Positions 1 through 6,764 of a stretch of DNA of 10,720 nt are shown here, piece after piece. Both the position numbers and the translations under genes were made by a program. Positions within the stretch are counted from its first letter, which is position 1, and each line of letters begins with the position of its first letter. The notes below the pieces were generated by a model, which made no database searches, was not told where the DNA came from, and saw only the letters and a list, made by a program, of their open reading frames with translations. The stretch is from an uncultured Collinsella sp. (GTDB lineage: Bacteria > Actinomycetota > Coriobacteriia > Coriobacteriales > Coriobacteriaceae): NCBI GenBank assembly GCA_900759435.1, contig CAAEVD010000227.1:1-10720 (forward strand), written 5' to 3'.

Positions 1-2
1 CC

Positions 3-116
3 ACTTCCAAAACCAAGCACCCCGCCCTCGCCCTTGTCCGTAAAATCTTCCGCTGGGCGAGCGGGGCCTCGGACGTTTTCCGGATGGGCTGCCGGTGCCC
101 TTCGCCGTGGAGGTGA
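3..116 (+). CDS. Possible 3' end of an upstream gene (partial)
   Basis: From base 3 the plus strand stays open for 37 codons to a TGA at 114-116. Nearly all of these codons end in G or C, as in the real genes downstream, whereas the other frames here do not. The fragment is basic with several aromatic residues (for example VRKIFRW), and I recognise no family. An open minus-strand frame also crosses this stretch (from about 200 down past 1, with a GTG at 191), but its third-position composition is much less biased. The fragment may therefore be the tail of a plus-strand gene, or part of a repeat with no coding role. Confidence is low because only a short tail is visible. Confidence 0.25.
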   Translation, partial: TSKTKHPALALVRKIFRWASGASDVFRMGCRCPSPWR

Positions 117-193
117 GCCGTGGGCAATCCGCTCTAATGTTTCCAAATGAATACGGTGTGAGCCGAGAAGGACGATTCTCCCCGCAAACACTC

Positions 194-207
194 TAGTATG
201 CTAAAGT
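194..207 (+). promoter_or_regulatory. Candidate -10 region of the his operon promoter
   Basis: The AT-rich stretch around TAGTATGCTAAAGT stands out in GC-rich surroundings about 75-85 bases before the hisZG start. TATGCT at 197-202 matches four of six positions of the sigma-70 -10 consensus. No convincing -35 hexamer lies 16-18 bases upstream. If this is the promoter, the hairpin at 214-239 would sit at the very 5' end of the his mRNA. This is inference only. Confidence 0.2.
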
Positions 208-213
208 ACCCAG

Positions 214-245
214 AAGACCGGCGGAGCTATGCCGGTCTTTCGTTC
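214..245 (+). terminator. Terminator-like hairpin in the his leader
   Basis: AAGACCGGC (214-222) pairs perfectly with GCCGGTCTT (231-239) across an 8-base loop, giving a 9-bp stem. The next bases are T-rich but interrupted (TCGTTCT). It resembles a rho-independent terminator and lies 38 bases before the hisZG start codon. It could end transcription from upstream, or it could be a leader structure of the his mRNA if transcription starts near 205-210. Which of these applies depends on where transcription starts. Confidence 0.5.
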
Positions 246-248
246 TAT

Positions 249-281
249 ATGAAACACAGCATGAGGAGGCTCACCAGATGA
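249..281 (+). CDS. Ten-codon upstream reading frame overlapping the hisZG start
   Basis: ATG at 249 opens the frame MKHSMRRLTR and ends at TGA 279-281, so its stop overlaps the hisZG start codon as ATGA. The frame contains the hisZG Shine-Dalgarno sequence. It has one His codon, far fewer than a classical his attenuator peptide. No clear ribosome binding site precedes the first ATG. The overlap would allow translational coupling if it is translated, but it may be chance. Confidence 0.15.
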   Translation: MKHSMRRLTR

Positions 282-1993
282 CGGCCACACCGTGGGGATT
301 CCGGGACATATTGCCCGAGGAGGCTCAGGCGCGCGAGGAGATTGCGCTGACGGTGAAGGGCTGCTTCAGGGGGCATCGTTACCTTCCGGTCGAGACGCCG
401 CTGCTCGAGGACAAGAGTTCGCTTGAGGAAGGCGGACGCATTGCGGACACGCCGTTTAAGCTCTTTGATGATGACGGTCGCCTGCTGGTGGTCCGTCCCG
501 ACAATACGTTGCCCATCGTGCGCCTGGTTTCGACCCGCATGCGCGCGGCCGATCTGCCCCTGCGCCTTCGCTACGAGGCGCCGGTGGTTCGCGAGTGCCA
601 GCGCAATGCCGGTGGCTCGCGCCAGTTTACACAGCTGGGCTTTGAGCTTATCGGTGCGGGCGATACCGCGGGCGATGTCGAGATCGTCTCGCTCGTGGCC
701 GAGGCCGTGCGCAAGCTGGCGCTGCCCGATGCGCGCATTATCGCAGGTAGCGTGCGTCCGTTTAAGGAGCTGCTCGCGGCGTGCGAGGATCGCGAGCTGG
801 CCGCCGAGGCCCTGCGCTGCGTGCACGCCAACGACTTTGTGGGCCTTGATGCCCGTGTGGCGGCAAGTGCGGAGTCCGAGGCCGTCAAGGCCGCCATTAG
901 CGAGCTGCCGCGCCTGCACGGTGGTGCCGAGGTGCTCGACCGCGTGGACGCGCTGCTGGAGGCTGCCGGTATCGCCGCGCCGCTCACGCGCGAGTTGCGT
1001 GCTCTGGTCGAGGGTCTGGCTCCCGAGGACGCCCAGGTGCTGTCGTTCGACTTCTCCATCATGAATTCTTTCGATTACTACACGGGCTTGGTATTTAAGG
1101 CCTATGCCGGTGGCCTGCCCGATCCGGTCGGTTCGGGCGGACGCTACGACTCCATCTTTACCGGCGCGTTCGGCGACGGCATCGAGGTGCCGGCGGCGGG
1201 CTTCGCCTTTTCGCTCGAGCGTCTGGAGGCCGCGCGCACCTCGGCCGAGGACGCCGCTTCCGACGGCGATCACGCCGTGGGCCGTGGCGCCGAGGGTCCG
1301 CTGCGCATTGCCGTGCCCAAGGGCTCGCTTAAGGCCGACACGCTTGACGTGCTCGAGGCAGCGGGCTTAGACGTCTCTGAGCTGCGCGATCCCGGTCGTC
1401 ACCTCATCGTGCGCGGCCGCGACACACACGCCGGTGAGGGTGTGGTCGGCGATATCGAGTTTGTCATCGTGCGTCCCAGCGACGCGCCCGCTTTTGTGGG
1501 CTGCGGCGGCGCCGACTGCGGCATCTGCGGCTGGGACTCGCTTATCGAGGCCGACCTCAACCTGCTGCAGCTGGTCGATCTGGGCTACGGCCTGTGCACC
1601 TTTATCGAGGCGGAGCCCGCATGGCGCGCCGGCCAGGCCGAGCGCAACTATGCCCGCCGTGGGTCGCTTCGCGTGGCCACCAAGTATCCGCGCATCGCGA
1701 GCGCCTGGTATGCCGAGCGCGGCGTGAACGCCGACATCGTTTCGCTGCACGGTAACATCGAGTTGGGCCCCATTGTCGGTATGACCGACCGTATCGTGGA
1801 CATCACCGCCACGGGCGCCACGCTGCGCGATAACGACCTGGTTATTACCGGTCGCATTATGGACTGCACGGCCCGCTTCTTTGTCAATCCGGGTGCTGCG
1901 CGCCTGGATCCGCGCGTACGCAATCTGGCAGATCGCTTGGCCGCGGCCGTTAAGGACAAGCATTTTGAGCCCGTCGCGGGCTCGGCACAATAG
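278..1993 (+). CDS. hisZG: Fused ATP phosphoribosyltransferase: HisZ regulatory plus HisG catalytic
   Basis: This enzyme condenses ATP with PRPP to N1-phosphoribosyl-ATP, the first step of histidine synthesis. The 571-residue protein joins two subunits that are normally separate. Residues 1 to about 322 are HisZ, a histidyl-tRNA synthetase catalytic-domain paralogue. Its class II motif 2 region is LRLRYEAPVVREC (95-107), followed by RQFTQLGFELIG, then DYYTGLVF (266-273), GSGGRYD (285-291) and motif 3-like AGFAFSLERL (to 316). After a low-complexity linker (about 323-340), short-form HisG runs from L342 (LRIAVPKGSL) to the end, with VATKYP and the PRPP loop VDITATGATLRDN. The HisG part is about 230 residues, the short-form length that needs HisZ for activity. 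AGGAGG at 264-269 lies 8 bases before the ATG, which supports this start. It is the first gene of the his operon. The stretch C409-C417, with three cysteines, departs from the usual GAADLGIVGKD-type motif. Family assignment is very secure, and the fusion is directly visible as one open frame. Confidence 0.95.
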   Translation: MTATPWGFRDILPEEAQAREEIALTVKGCFRGHRYLPVETPLLEDKSSLEEGGRIADTPFKLFDDDGRLLVVRPDNTLPIVRLVSTRMRAADLPLRLRYEAPVVRECQRNAGGSRQFTQLGFELIGAGDTAGDVEIVSLVAEAVRKLALPDARIIAGSVRPFKELLAACEDRELAAEALRCVHANDFVGLDARVAASAESEAVKAAISELPRLHGGAEVLDRVDALLEAAGIAAPLTRELRALVEGLAPEDAQVLSFDFSIMNSFDYYTGLVFKAYAGGLPDPVGSGGRYDSIFTGAFGDGIEVPAAGFAFSLERLEAARTSAEDAASDGDHAVGRGAEGPLRIAVPKGSLKADTLDVLEAAGLDVSELRDPGRHLIVRGRDTHAGEGVVGDIEFVIVRPSDAPAFVGCGGADCGICGWDSLIEADLNLLQLVDLGYGLCTFIEAEPAWRAGQAERNYARRGSLRVATKYPRIASAWYAERGVNADIVSLHGNIELGPIVGMTDRIVDITATGATLRDNDLVITGRIMDCTARFFVNPGAARLDPRVRNLADRLAAAVKDKHFEPVAGSAQ

Positions 1994-2030
1994 CGCGAGC
2001 GCGCACGGGCGTCCCAACGTACGGGCTGCG

Positions 2031-2065
2031 GGCCGATTGGCGCCGCCGCCCGGCCTCACGTTTTT
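2031..2065 (+). terminator. Weak hairpin with T-run between hisZG and hisD
   Basis: In the 105-bp gap, GGCCG (2031-2035) and GGCG (2039-2042) can pair with CGCC (2047-2050) and CGGCC (2051-2055). This gives a 9-bp GC stem with a 3-base bulge and a 4-base loop. Five T residues follow at 2061-2065. It could be a pause site, a partial internal terminator or an mRNA processing point. GC-rich sequence makes such stems by chance, so confidence is low. Confidence 0.25.
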
Positions 2066-2098
2066 CGAACACAACCTCGACCGATAGGGGATACCGAT

Positions 2099-3535
2099 AT
2101 GAAGACCATCAAGCTTGCTCCCGGTGAGCGCCTCGTTACCAACCAGCTCAACCGCAAGGGCGTGCTGCCGCAAAACATCGTCGACGCCGCCCGCGATATC
2201 GTGGCCAACGTGCGTGCCAACGGCGATGCCGCGGTGCGCGATTACTGTCAGCGTTTTGACGGTGTCGAGCTGCAGAGCTTCCGTCTGCCGCAGGAGCAGA
2301 TCGATGCCGCGCTCGAAGGCCTCGATCCCGCTTTTGTCGCGGCGCTCGAGAAGGCTGCACGCCAGATTCGTGAGTTCCACCAGCGCGAGGTCGAGCAGAG
2401 CTGGTTTACCACGCGCCCGGACGGCACGATACTCGGCGTTAAGGTGACCCCGCTCGCGGCGGCTGGCATCTATGTGCCGGGCGGTCGCGCGCAGTATCCC
2501 TCCACGGTGCTCATGAACGCCATTCCCGCCAAGGTCGCCGGCGTCAAGCGCGTGGTCATGGTGACCCCGCCGCAAAAAGACGGCCTGATCAGCCCCTACA
2601 CGCTCGCCGCGGCAAAGCTCGGCGGCGTGGACGAGATCTATATGGTGGGCGGCGCTCAGGCCGTGGCCGCGCTGGCTTACGGCACCGAGACCATTCCGCG
2701 CGTCGACAAAATCACCGGTCCGGGCAACGCTTTTGTTGCCGCTGCCAAGCAGATCGTCTCCGGCGACGTGGGCATCGACATGGTCGCCGGCCCGTCCGAG
2801 GTCTGCGTGCTGGCCGATGCTACGGCCAAGCCCATGGTGGTCGCGGCCGACCTGATGGCTCAGGCCGAGCACGATCCGCTGGCAGCCTGCTATCTGGTGA
2901 CCTGCGACGAGCAGTTTGCGCGCGAGGTCGAGGCGGGTATCGACATCCTGGTGGCGCAGTCGCCGCGTGCCGAGATCACGCGTGCCTCGCTCGATAACGA
3001 GGGCACCATCGTAGTGGCCGCCGACATGGCTGCCGCTGTCGAGGTCGTGAACACCGTGGCGCCCGAGCACCTTGAGTTGCACTGCAAGGACGCGATGGGT
3101 CTGCTCGGCGGTATTCGCAACGCCGGCGCCATCTTTGTGGGCGCTTGGAGCTCCGAGCCGCTCGGCGATTACGTCGCCGGCCCCAACCACACGCTGCCGA
3201 CCGGTGGCACGGCCATGTTCTCCAACCCGCTTTCGGTCGAAGAGTTCGTCAAGCGCTCGAGCGTTATCTGCTATACGCCCGAGGGCCTGCTCTCCGACGC
3301 TCCCGCTACGCAGCGCCTGGCCGAGGCCGAGGGCCTGTGGGCACACGCGCTTTCCGCCGCGCTGCGTCGCCGCGTGCTGGAGCAGGGCGAGGATGCCGTG
3401 AGCGCCGAGTCGCTCGCCGCGGCCGACCTGACCAAGGTCGCCTGGCCGGGCGACGCCGTGGCGACGGTCGCCGAGGGTGTGGACCTGGCGGCTGCAGGCT
3501 CGGATGGCGCTGGCGCGACCGGCGAGGAGGCCTAA
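2099..3535 (+). CDS. hisD: Histidinol dehydrogenase HisD
   Basis: HisD oxidises L-histidinol through histidinal to L-histidine with two NAD, the last two steps of the pathway, as a cytosolic zinc homodimer. The family signatures are all present: YVPGGRAQYPSTVLMNA, TGPGNAFVAAAKQIV, and AGPSEV leading to the QAEHDP motif. The zinc ligands are Q255, H258, D357 (LGDYVAGPNHTLPTGG) and H416 (GLWAHALS). The catalytic pair E323-H324 lies in APEHLEL. These match the E. coli pattern Q259, H262, D360, H419 and E326-H327 almost position for position. AGGGG at 2086-2090 lies 8 bases before the ATG. At 478 residues it is about 40-50 longer than typical, through an Ala/Gly/Asp-rich C-terminal tail whose last codons also provide the hisC ribosome binding site. 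It is in the operon 105 bases after hisZG and 1 base before hisC. Confidence 0.97.
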   Translation: MKTIKLAPGERLVTNQLNRKGVLPQNIVDAARDIVANVRANGDAAVRDYCQRFDGVELQSFRLPQEQIDAALEGLDPAFVAALEKAARQIREFHQREVEQSWFTTRPDGTILGVKVTPLAAAGIYVPGGRAQYPSTVLMNAIPAKVAGVKRVVMVTPPQKDGLISPYTLAAAKLGGVDEIYMVGGAQAVAALAYGTETIPRVDKITGPGNAFVAAAKQIVSGDVGIDMVAGPSEVCVLADATAKPMVVAADLMAQAEHDPLAACYLVTCDEQFAREVEAGIDILVAQSPRAEITRASLDNEGTIVVAADMAAAVEVVNTVAPEHLELHCKDAMGLLGGIRNAGAIFVGAWSSEPLGDYVAGPNHTLPTGGTAMFSNPLSVEEFVKRSSVICYTPEGLLSDAPATQRLAEAEGLWAHALSAALRRRVLEQGEDAVSAESLAAADLTKVAWPGDAVATVAEGVDLAAAGSDGAGATGEEA

Positions 3536-3536
3536 T

Positions 3537-4652
3537 ATGGCCGAGCTGACGCCCCGCATGAAGGAGCTCGTCCAGCCCTACCTGGCCGGTATCGAGCCCT
3601 ACGATCCCAACTTCACGCCCACACGCATCAACCTTTCGGCCAACGAGAACACCTATCCCGTGCCGGCTGGCGTGCGCAAGGCGGTCGACGCGGCCCTGGC
3701 TGCCACGCCGCTCAACCGCTACCCCGATCCCATGTCCAACGACCTGCGCGACGAGCTTGCCGCTTGGCATGGCGTGGCTCGCGAGAATATCTGCGTGGGC
3801 AACGGCGGCGACAAGCTGCTCTATAACTACCTGCTGGCGTTTGGCGGCGCGGGACGGACCCTGCTCAACTGCCCGCCGTGCTTCAGCGAGTATGCGTTCT
3901 TTGCATCGCTCTGTCAGACCGAGGTGCGCGACGTGTGGCGCGACCCGGCGACCTTTGAGCTCGACCAGGCGGCGGTGCTTGCGGCGGCTCCCGAGTGCGA
4001 TCTGGCGATCGTGACCTCGCCCAATAACCCCACGGGCGACGTGGCGCCGCTCGACTTTGTCGCGGCCCTGTGCGATGCCTGCCCCGGCATGGTGATGGTT
4101 GACGAGGCCTACGTGGAGTTTGCCGACGATTCGTTTGGCGCGGCTACCACGGCGCAGGGCCTTATCGCCGAGCATTCCAACCTGGTGATTCTGCATACGC
4201 TGTCCAAGGCGTTCGGCGCCGCCGGCACGCGCCTGGGCTATGTGATCGCGGCACCCGAGGTCATCGACGTGTTCGCGGCGATTCGTCAGATTTACTCGGT
4301 CAACGTGTTGAGCCAAGCGGCGGCGCTTGCCTGCGTGCGTGCCCGCGATGCGTACGCGCCCGTGGTGGCACAGGTCGCATCCGAGCGCGAGCGCGAGTTG
4401 TGCGCCCTGCGCGCAATGGCTGCCGAGGGCATGCCCGTGGAGACATGGCCGAGCGCGGCGAACTTTGTGCTCGTGCGCACGCCGCATGCCACGCGCGTGC
4501 GCGAGCGTCTGCGCGACGAGTATTCGATTTTGGTGCGCGACTTTAGTTACGCGCCGGGGCTCGCGGACTGTCTGCGCATTACCGTGGGTACCCCGCAGGA
4601 AAACGACGAGGTGCTGGCTGCGCTTGCCGCGCTGGTGAAGGAGGAGATGTAG
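3537..4652 (+). CDS. hisC: Histidinol-phosphate aminotransferase HisC
   Basis: This PLP-dependent fold type I aminotransferase converts imidazole-acetol phosphate and glutamate to histidinol phosphate and 2-oxoglutarate. The 371-residue protein shows INLSANENTYP (31-41), SPNNPTG (161-167), the PLP O3'-binding VDEAYVEF (D189, Y192) and the Schiff-base lysine K224 in LSKAFGAAGTRLGY, with phosphate-binding R232. The C-terminal DCLRITVGTPQEND motif is also present. I chose the ATG at 3537. GAGGAGG at 3524-3530 lies 6 bases upstream, and the N-terminus then begins just before the conserved region. An in-frame ATG at 3477 would lie deep inside hisD without a ribosome binding site. The gene starts 1 base after the hisD stop and abuts hisB, so translational coupling is likely. 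Confidence 0.96.
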   Translation: MAELTPRMKELVQPYLAGIEPYDPNFTPTRINLSANENTYPVPAGVRKAVDAALAATPLNRYPDPMSNDLRDELAAWHGVARENICVGNGGDKLLYNYLLAFGGAGRTLLNCPPCFSEYAFFASLCQTEVRDVWRDPATFELDQAAVLAAAPECDLAIVTSPNNPTGDVAPLDFVAALCDACPGMVMVDEAYVEFADDSFGAATTAQGLIAEHSNLVILHTLSKAFGAAGTRLGYVIAAPEVIDVFAAIRQIYSVNVLSQAAALACVRARDAYAPVVAQVASERERELCALRAMAAEGMPVETWPSAANFVLVRTPHATRVRERLRDEYSILVRDFSYAPGLADCLRITVGTPQENDEVLAALAALVKEEM

Positions 4653-5240
4653 ATGGACCGCTATGCCGAGGTAACCCGCAAGACGGGCGAGACCGACATT
4701 GTCGTAAAGCTCGACCTGGACGGATCTGGCGTGTGCGATATCTCGACCGGCGTGCCGTTTTTCGACCACATGCTCAACGCTTTTGGCCGCCATGGTCTGT
4801 TCGATCTGACGGTGCACGCGGTGGGCGACGTCGAGGTCGACGCACATCACACCGTCGAGGACACGGGTATTGTGCTGGGCGAGGCGTTTTGCCAGGCGCT
4901 GGGCGACAAGGCGGGCATTACGCGCTTTGCCGACGCGGCGATCGCCATGGACGAGACGCTTGTGATGGCTGCTGTTGATATTTCGGGCCGCGGGCAGGCC
5001 TACTGCGAGCTGCCCGTGCCGACTGAGCGCGTGGGCAGCTTCGATACCGAGCTGGCCGTCGAGTTCTTCTACGCCTTTGCGCGCGCCGCCAAACTTACGC
5101 TGCACGTGCGCGAGCTGGCGGGCGGCAACTCGCATCACATTATCGAGGCCGCCTTTAAGGCCGTGGGCCGCACGATGCGCCACGCCTGCGAGCTCGATCT
5201 CCGCGTGCAGGGCATCCCCAGCACCAAGGGTTCGCTGTAA
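4653..5240 (+). CDS. hisB: Imidazoleglycerol-phosphate dehydratase HisB (monofunctional)
   Basis: HisB dehydrates imidazole glycerol phosphate to imidazole-acetol phosphate. At 195 residues it has the normal monofunctional length and only the dehydratase domain. The N-terminal HAD phosphatase found in enterobacterial HisB is absent, so a separate phosphatase is needed. Diagnostic motifs are FFDHMLNAFGRHG, DAHHTVEDTGI (63-73, metal-binding H65/H66 and E69), MDET, SGRG, GGNSHHIIEAAFKA (157-170, metal-binding H161/H162) and the terminal STKGSL. The ATG directly follows the hisC stop with no gap. AAGGAGG at 4638-4644 lies 8 bases upstream inside the end of hisC. Confidence 0.97.
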   Translation: MDRYAEVTRKTGETDIVVKLDLDGSGVCDISTGVPFFDHMLNAFGRHGLFDLTVHAVGDVEVDAHHTVEDTGIVLGEAFCQALGDKAGITRFADAAIAMDETLVMAAVDISGRGQAYCELPVPTERVGSFDTELAVEFFYAFARAAKLTLHVRELAGGNSHHIIEAAFKAVGRTMRHACELDLRVQGIPSTKGSL

Positions 5241-5296
5241 CCGCCACAAAGGCAAAAACCACCACGAAGGTGCCTGTCCCCTTTGTGGTGGTTTTG
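5241..5296 (+). terminator. Strong hairpin with an alternative pairing arm between hisB and hisH
   Basis: Bases 5255-5270 (four A, then CCACCACGAAGG) pair with 5280-5295 (CCTTTGTGGTGG, then four T). This forms a 16-bp stem with one G-U pair and a 9-base loop. The flanking A and T runs give it the shape of a bidirectional intrinsic terminator. A second near-copy of the left arm, CCGCCACAAAGG at 5241-5252, can pair with the same right arm over all 12 positions, with one G-U. The two hairpins exclude each other. The loop side carries GGTGCCTGTCCCC (5269-5281), which looks like a dispersed-repeat motif. It lies inside the operon, 24 bases before the hisH start. It may reduce transcription into hisH, process the mRNA, or simply be an inserted repeat. 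Confidence 0.6.
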
Positions 5297-5319
5297 GATG
5301 ATGGAAAAAGGAGGGTCGC

Positions 5320-6021
5320 GTGGGCGAACCGAAGATCGTGGTGGTCGACTACCACAAGGGCAACTTGTCGAGCGTCGTGCGCGGGCTTGCGCGCGCCGGT
5401 GCCGCCGCCTGCACGTCGGACGATCCGGAGCAGATCCGCCGCGCCGACGGCTTGGTCATTCCGGGCGTGGGTGCGTTCTATGACGCGATTGCCTTTATGC
5501 GCCAAAGCGGCGAGGCGGACGCGGTACTCGATGCCATCGCCACCGGGACTCCGCTGCTCGGCATCTGCCTGGGCCTTCAGCTATTTTTTGAGCGCGGCAA
5601 CGAGGGCGTGCCTGCGGACGAGGGCGCGGTCGCCGACGGCAACGCCTCCGAGCAGGCTGGCGGTCCTTGGGTCGATGGCCTGGGTATTATGCGCGGTTCG
5701 TGCACGCGCCTGGAGTCGAGCCGCCTGAAGGTGCCGCACGTGGGCTGGGACCAGGTGCACATGACGCCCGCCGGTGCGGCCGATCCGCTGCTCGCCGGTT
5801 TTGCCGAGGGCGCCAACATGTACTTCACCCACAGCTATGCGGTGGCAGACGACGCCGATGCCGCCGATGTGCTGGCGCGCACGCACTACGCGCGGAGCTT
5901 CCCGTGCATCGTGCGCCATGGCAACGTGTGGGGCTGCCAGTTCCATCCCGAGAAATCCTCCGCGCTGGGTCAGCGCATCCTTAAGAACTTCGTCAACATC
6001 GTCGAGGAGGCCGGCCGATGA
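5320..6021 (+). CDS. hisH: Imidazole glycerol phosphate synthase glutaminase subunit HisH
   Basis: HisH is a class I (triad) glutamine amidotransferase. It supplies ammonia to HisF for conversion of PRFAR to imidazole glycerol phosphate and AICAR. The N-terminus KIVVVDYHKGNLSSV is typical, as are GVGAF and the nucleophile elbow LLGICLGLQLFF with C83. H209 and E211 in CQFHPEKS complete the triad. LKVPHVGWDQV and MYFTHSYA are further HisH signatures. At 233 residues it is somewhat long, through an insertion of about 20 residues after the nucleophile helix (residues ~95-115, acidic and Gly/Ala-rich). The start is GTG at 5320, with AAGGAGG at 5308-5314 five bases upstream; no better ATG fits. It follows hisB by 79 bases holding the strong hairpin and overlaps hisA by 4 bases (ATGA). 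Confidence 0.96.
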   Translation: MGEPKIVVVDYHKGNLSSVVRGLARAGAAACTSDDPEQIRRADGLVIPGVGAFYDAIAFMRQSGEADAVLDAIATGTPLLGICLGLQLFFERGNEGVPADEGAVADGNASEQAGGPWVDGLGIMRGSCTRLESSRLKVPHVGWDQVHMTPAGAADPLLAGFAEGANMYFTHSYAVADDADAADVLARTHYARSFPCIVRHGNVWGCQFHPEKSSALGQRILKNFVNIVEEAGR

Positions 6022-6761
6022 TTCTGTTTCCCGCAATCGATTTGATTGGCGGCAAGGTCGTGCGCCTGGAGCGCGGCGACCGGAGCCGCTGCAAGGTATA
6101 TTCCGACGACCCCGTGGCCGTCGCCCGCTCGTTTGCCGAGCAGGGCGCAAGCTGGGTGCACGTCGTCGATCTGTCCGCTGCCTTTGGCGAGGACGAGGAC
6201 GCATGCGCTGCCAACTCGGCGGCGATCAAGGCCATCTGCGGCGTCGACGGTCTGTCTGTGGACGTGGGCGGCGGCGTTCGCTCGCTCGCGCGCATCGACG
6301 AGTTGGCCGGCTACGGTGCGCGCCGCATTGCGCTGGGCACCGTGCTGGTGACCGAGCCGGGTTTTGCCGAGGTGGCGGCCAAAGGTTTTGGCGAGCTACT
6401 GGTGGCTGACATTGCCGCACGCGACGGTCAGGTCAAGGTGAACGGCTGGCGTGACGGCGCGGGCGTGGCGCTCGACGACGCCGTGGCGCAGCTTTCCGAG
6501 CTGGGTTTTAAGCATCTGGTGTATACCGACATTGCGCGCGATGGCATGCAGACGGGCATCGATGTGGCGGCGTATCGTCATGTGGCCGAGGTCGCGGGCT
6601 TTCCCGTCGTGGCTTCGGGCGGCATCTCGACGCTCGACGACATCCGCGCGCTGGCCGCGGTGGGTGAGGGCGCGATTGAAGGTGCCATTACCGGTCGCGC
6701 GCTCTACGAGGGCAACTTTACGCTGACCCAGGCGCTGGCCGCCGCCCGAGGGGAGGAGTAG
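6018..6761 (+). CDS. hisA: ProFAR isomerase HisA
   Basis: HisA is a (beta-alpha)8 barrel isomerase that converts ProFAR to PRFAR by an Amadori rearrangement. The 247-residue protein has D8 in LFPAIDLIGGKVVRL at the end of strand 1 and D171 in VYTDIARDGMQTG, both conserved catalytic-site positions. The two phosphate-binding glycine motifs, VGGGVRSL and VASGGIST, are present, and it ends with the usual GRALYEG segment. The start overlaps the hisH stop as ATGA, with GAGGAGG at 6004-6010 seven bases upstream. In some Actinobacteria the homologue PriA also performs the TrpF reaction. The sequence alone does not decide this here, so HisA is the conservative name. Confidence 0.95.
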   Translation: MILFPAIDLIGGKVVRLERGDRSRCKVYSDDPVAVARSFAEQGASWVHVVDLSAAFGEDEDACAANSAAIKAICGVDGLSVDVGGGVRSLARIDELAGYGARRIALGTVLVTEPGFAEVAAKGFGELLVADIAARDGQVKVNGWRDGAGVALDDAVAQLSELGFKHLVYTDIARDGMQTGIDVAAYRHVAEVAGFPVVASGGISTLDDIRALAAVGEGAIEGAITGRALYEGNFTLTQALAAARGEE

Positions 6762-6764
6762 TCC

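Noticed and set aside
120..278. Classical his attenuator or T-box riboswitch in the leader
   Set aside because: There is no run of His codons and no T-box core of the AGGGTGGNACCGCG type. Only one simple hairpin and one His codon in a mini frame are present.
245..1273. Minus-strand 342-codon frame opposite hisZ
   Set aside because: It is an antisense artefact of codon bias over a well-supported HisZ domain and has no family resemblance.
3477..3536. Upstream in-frame ATG as the hisC start
   Set aside because: It lies inside the end of hisD without a ribosome binding site, while the ATG at 3537 has GAGGAGG at ideal spacing and gives the usual HisC length.
1367..5255. Very long minus-strand open frames (730 and 649 codons) opposite hisZG through hisB
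   Set aside because: They are antisense shadows of high-GC genes whose plus-strand products have full catalytic motifs. The minus products are His/Arg/Gly-rich with no recognisable domain, and they span several real genes.
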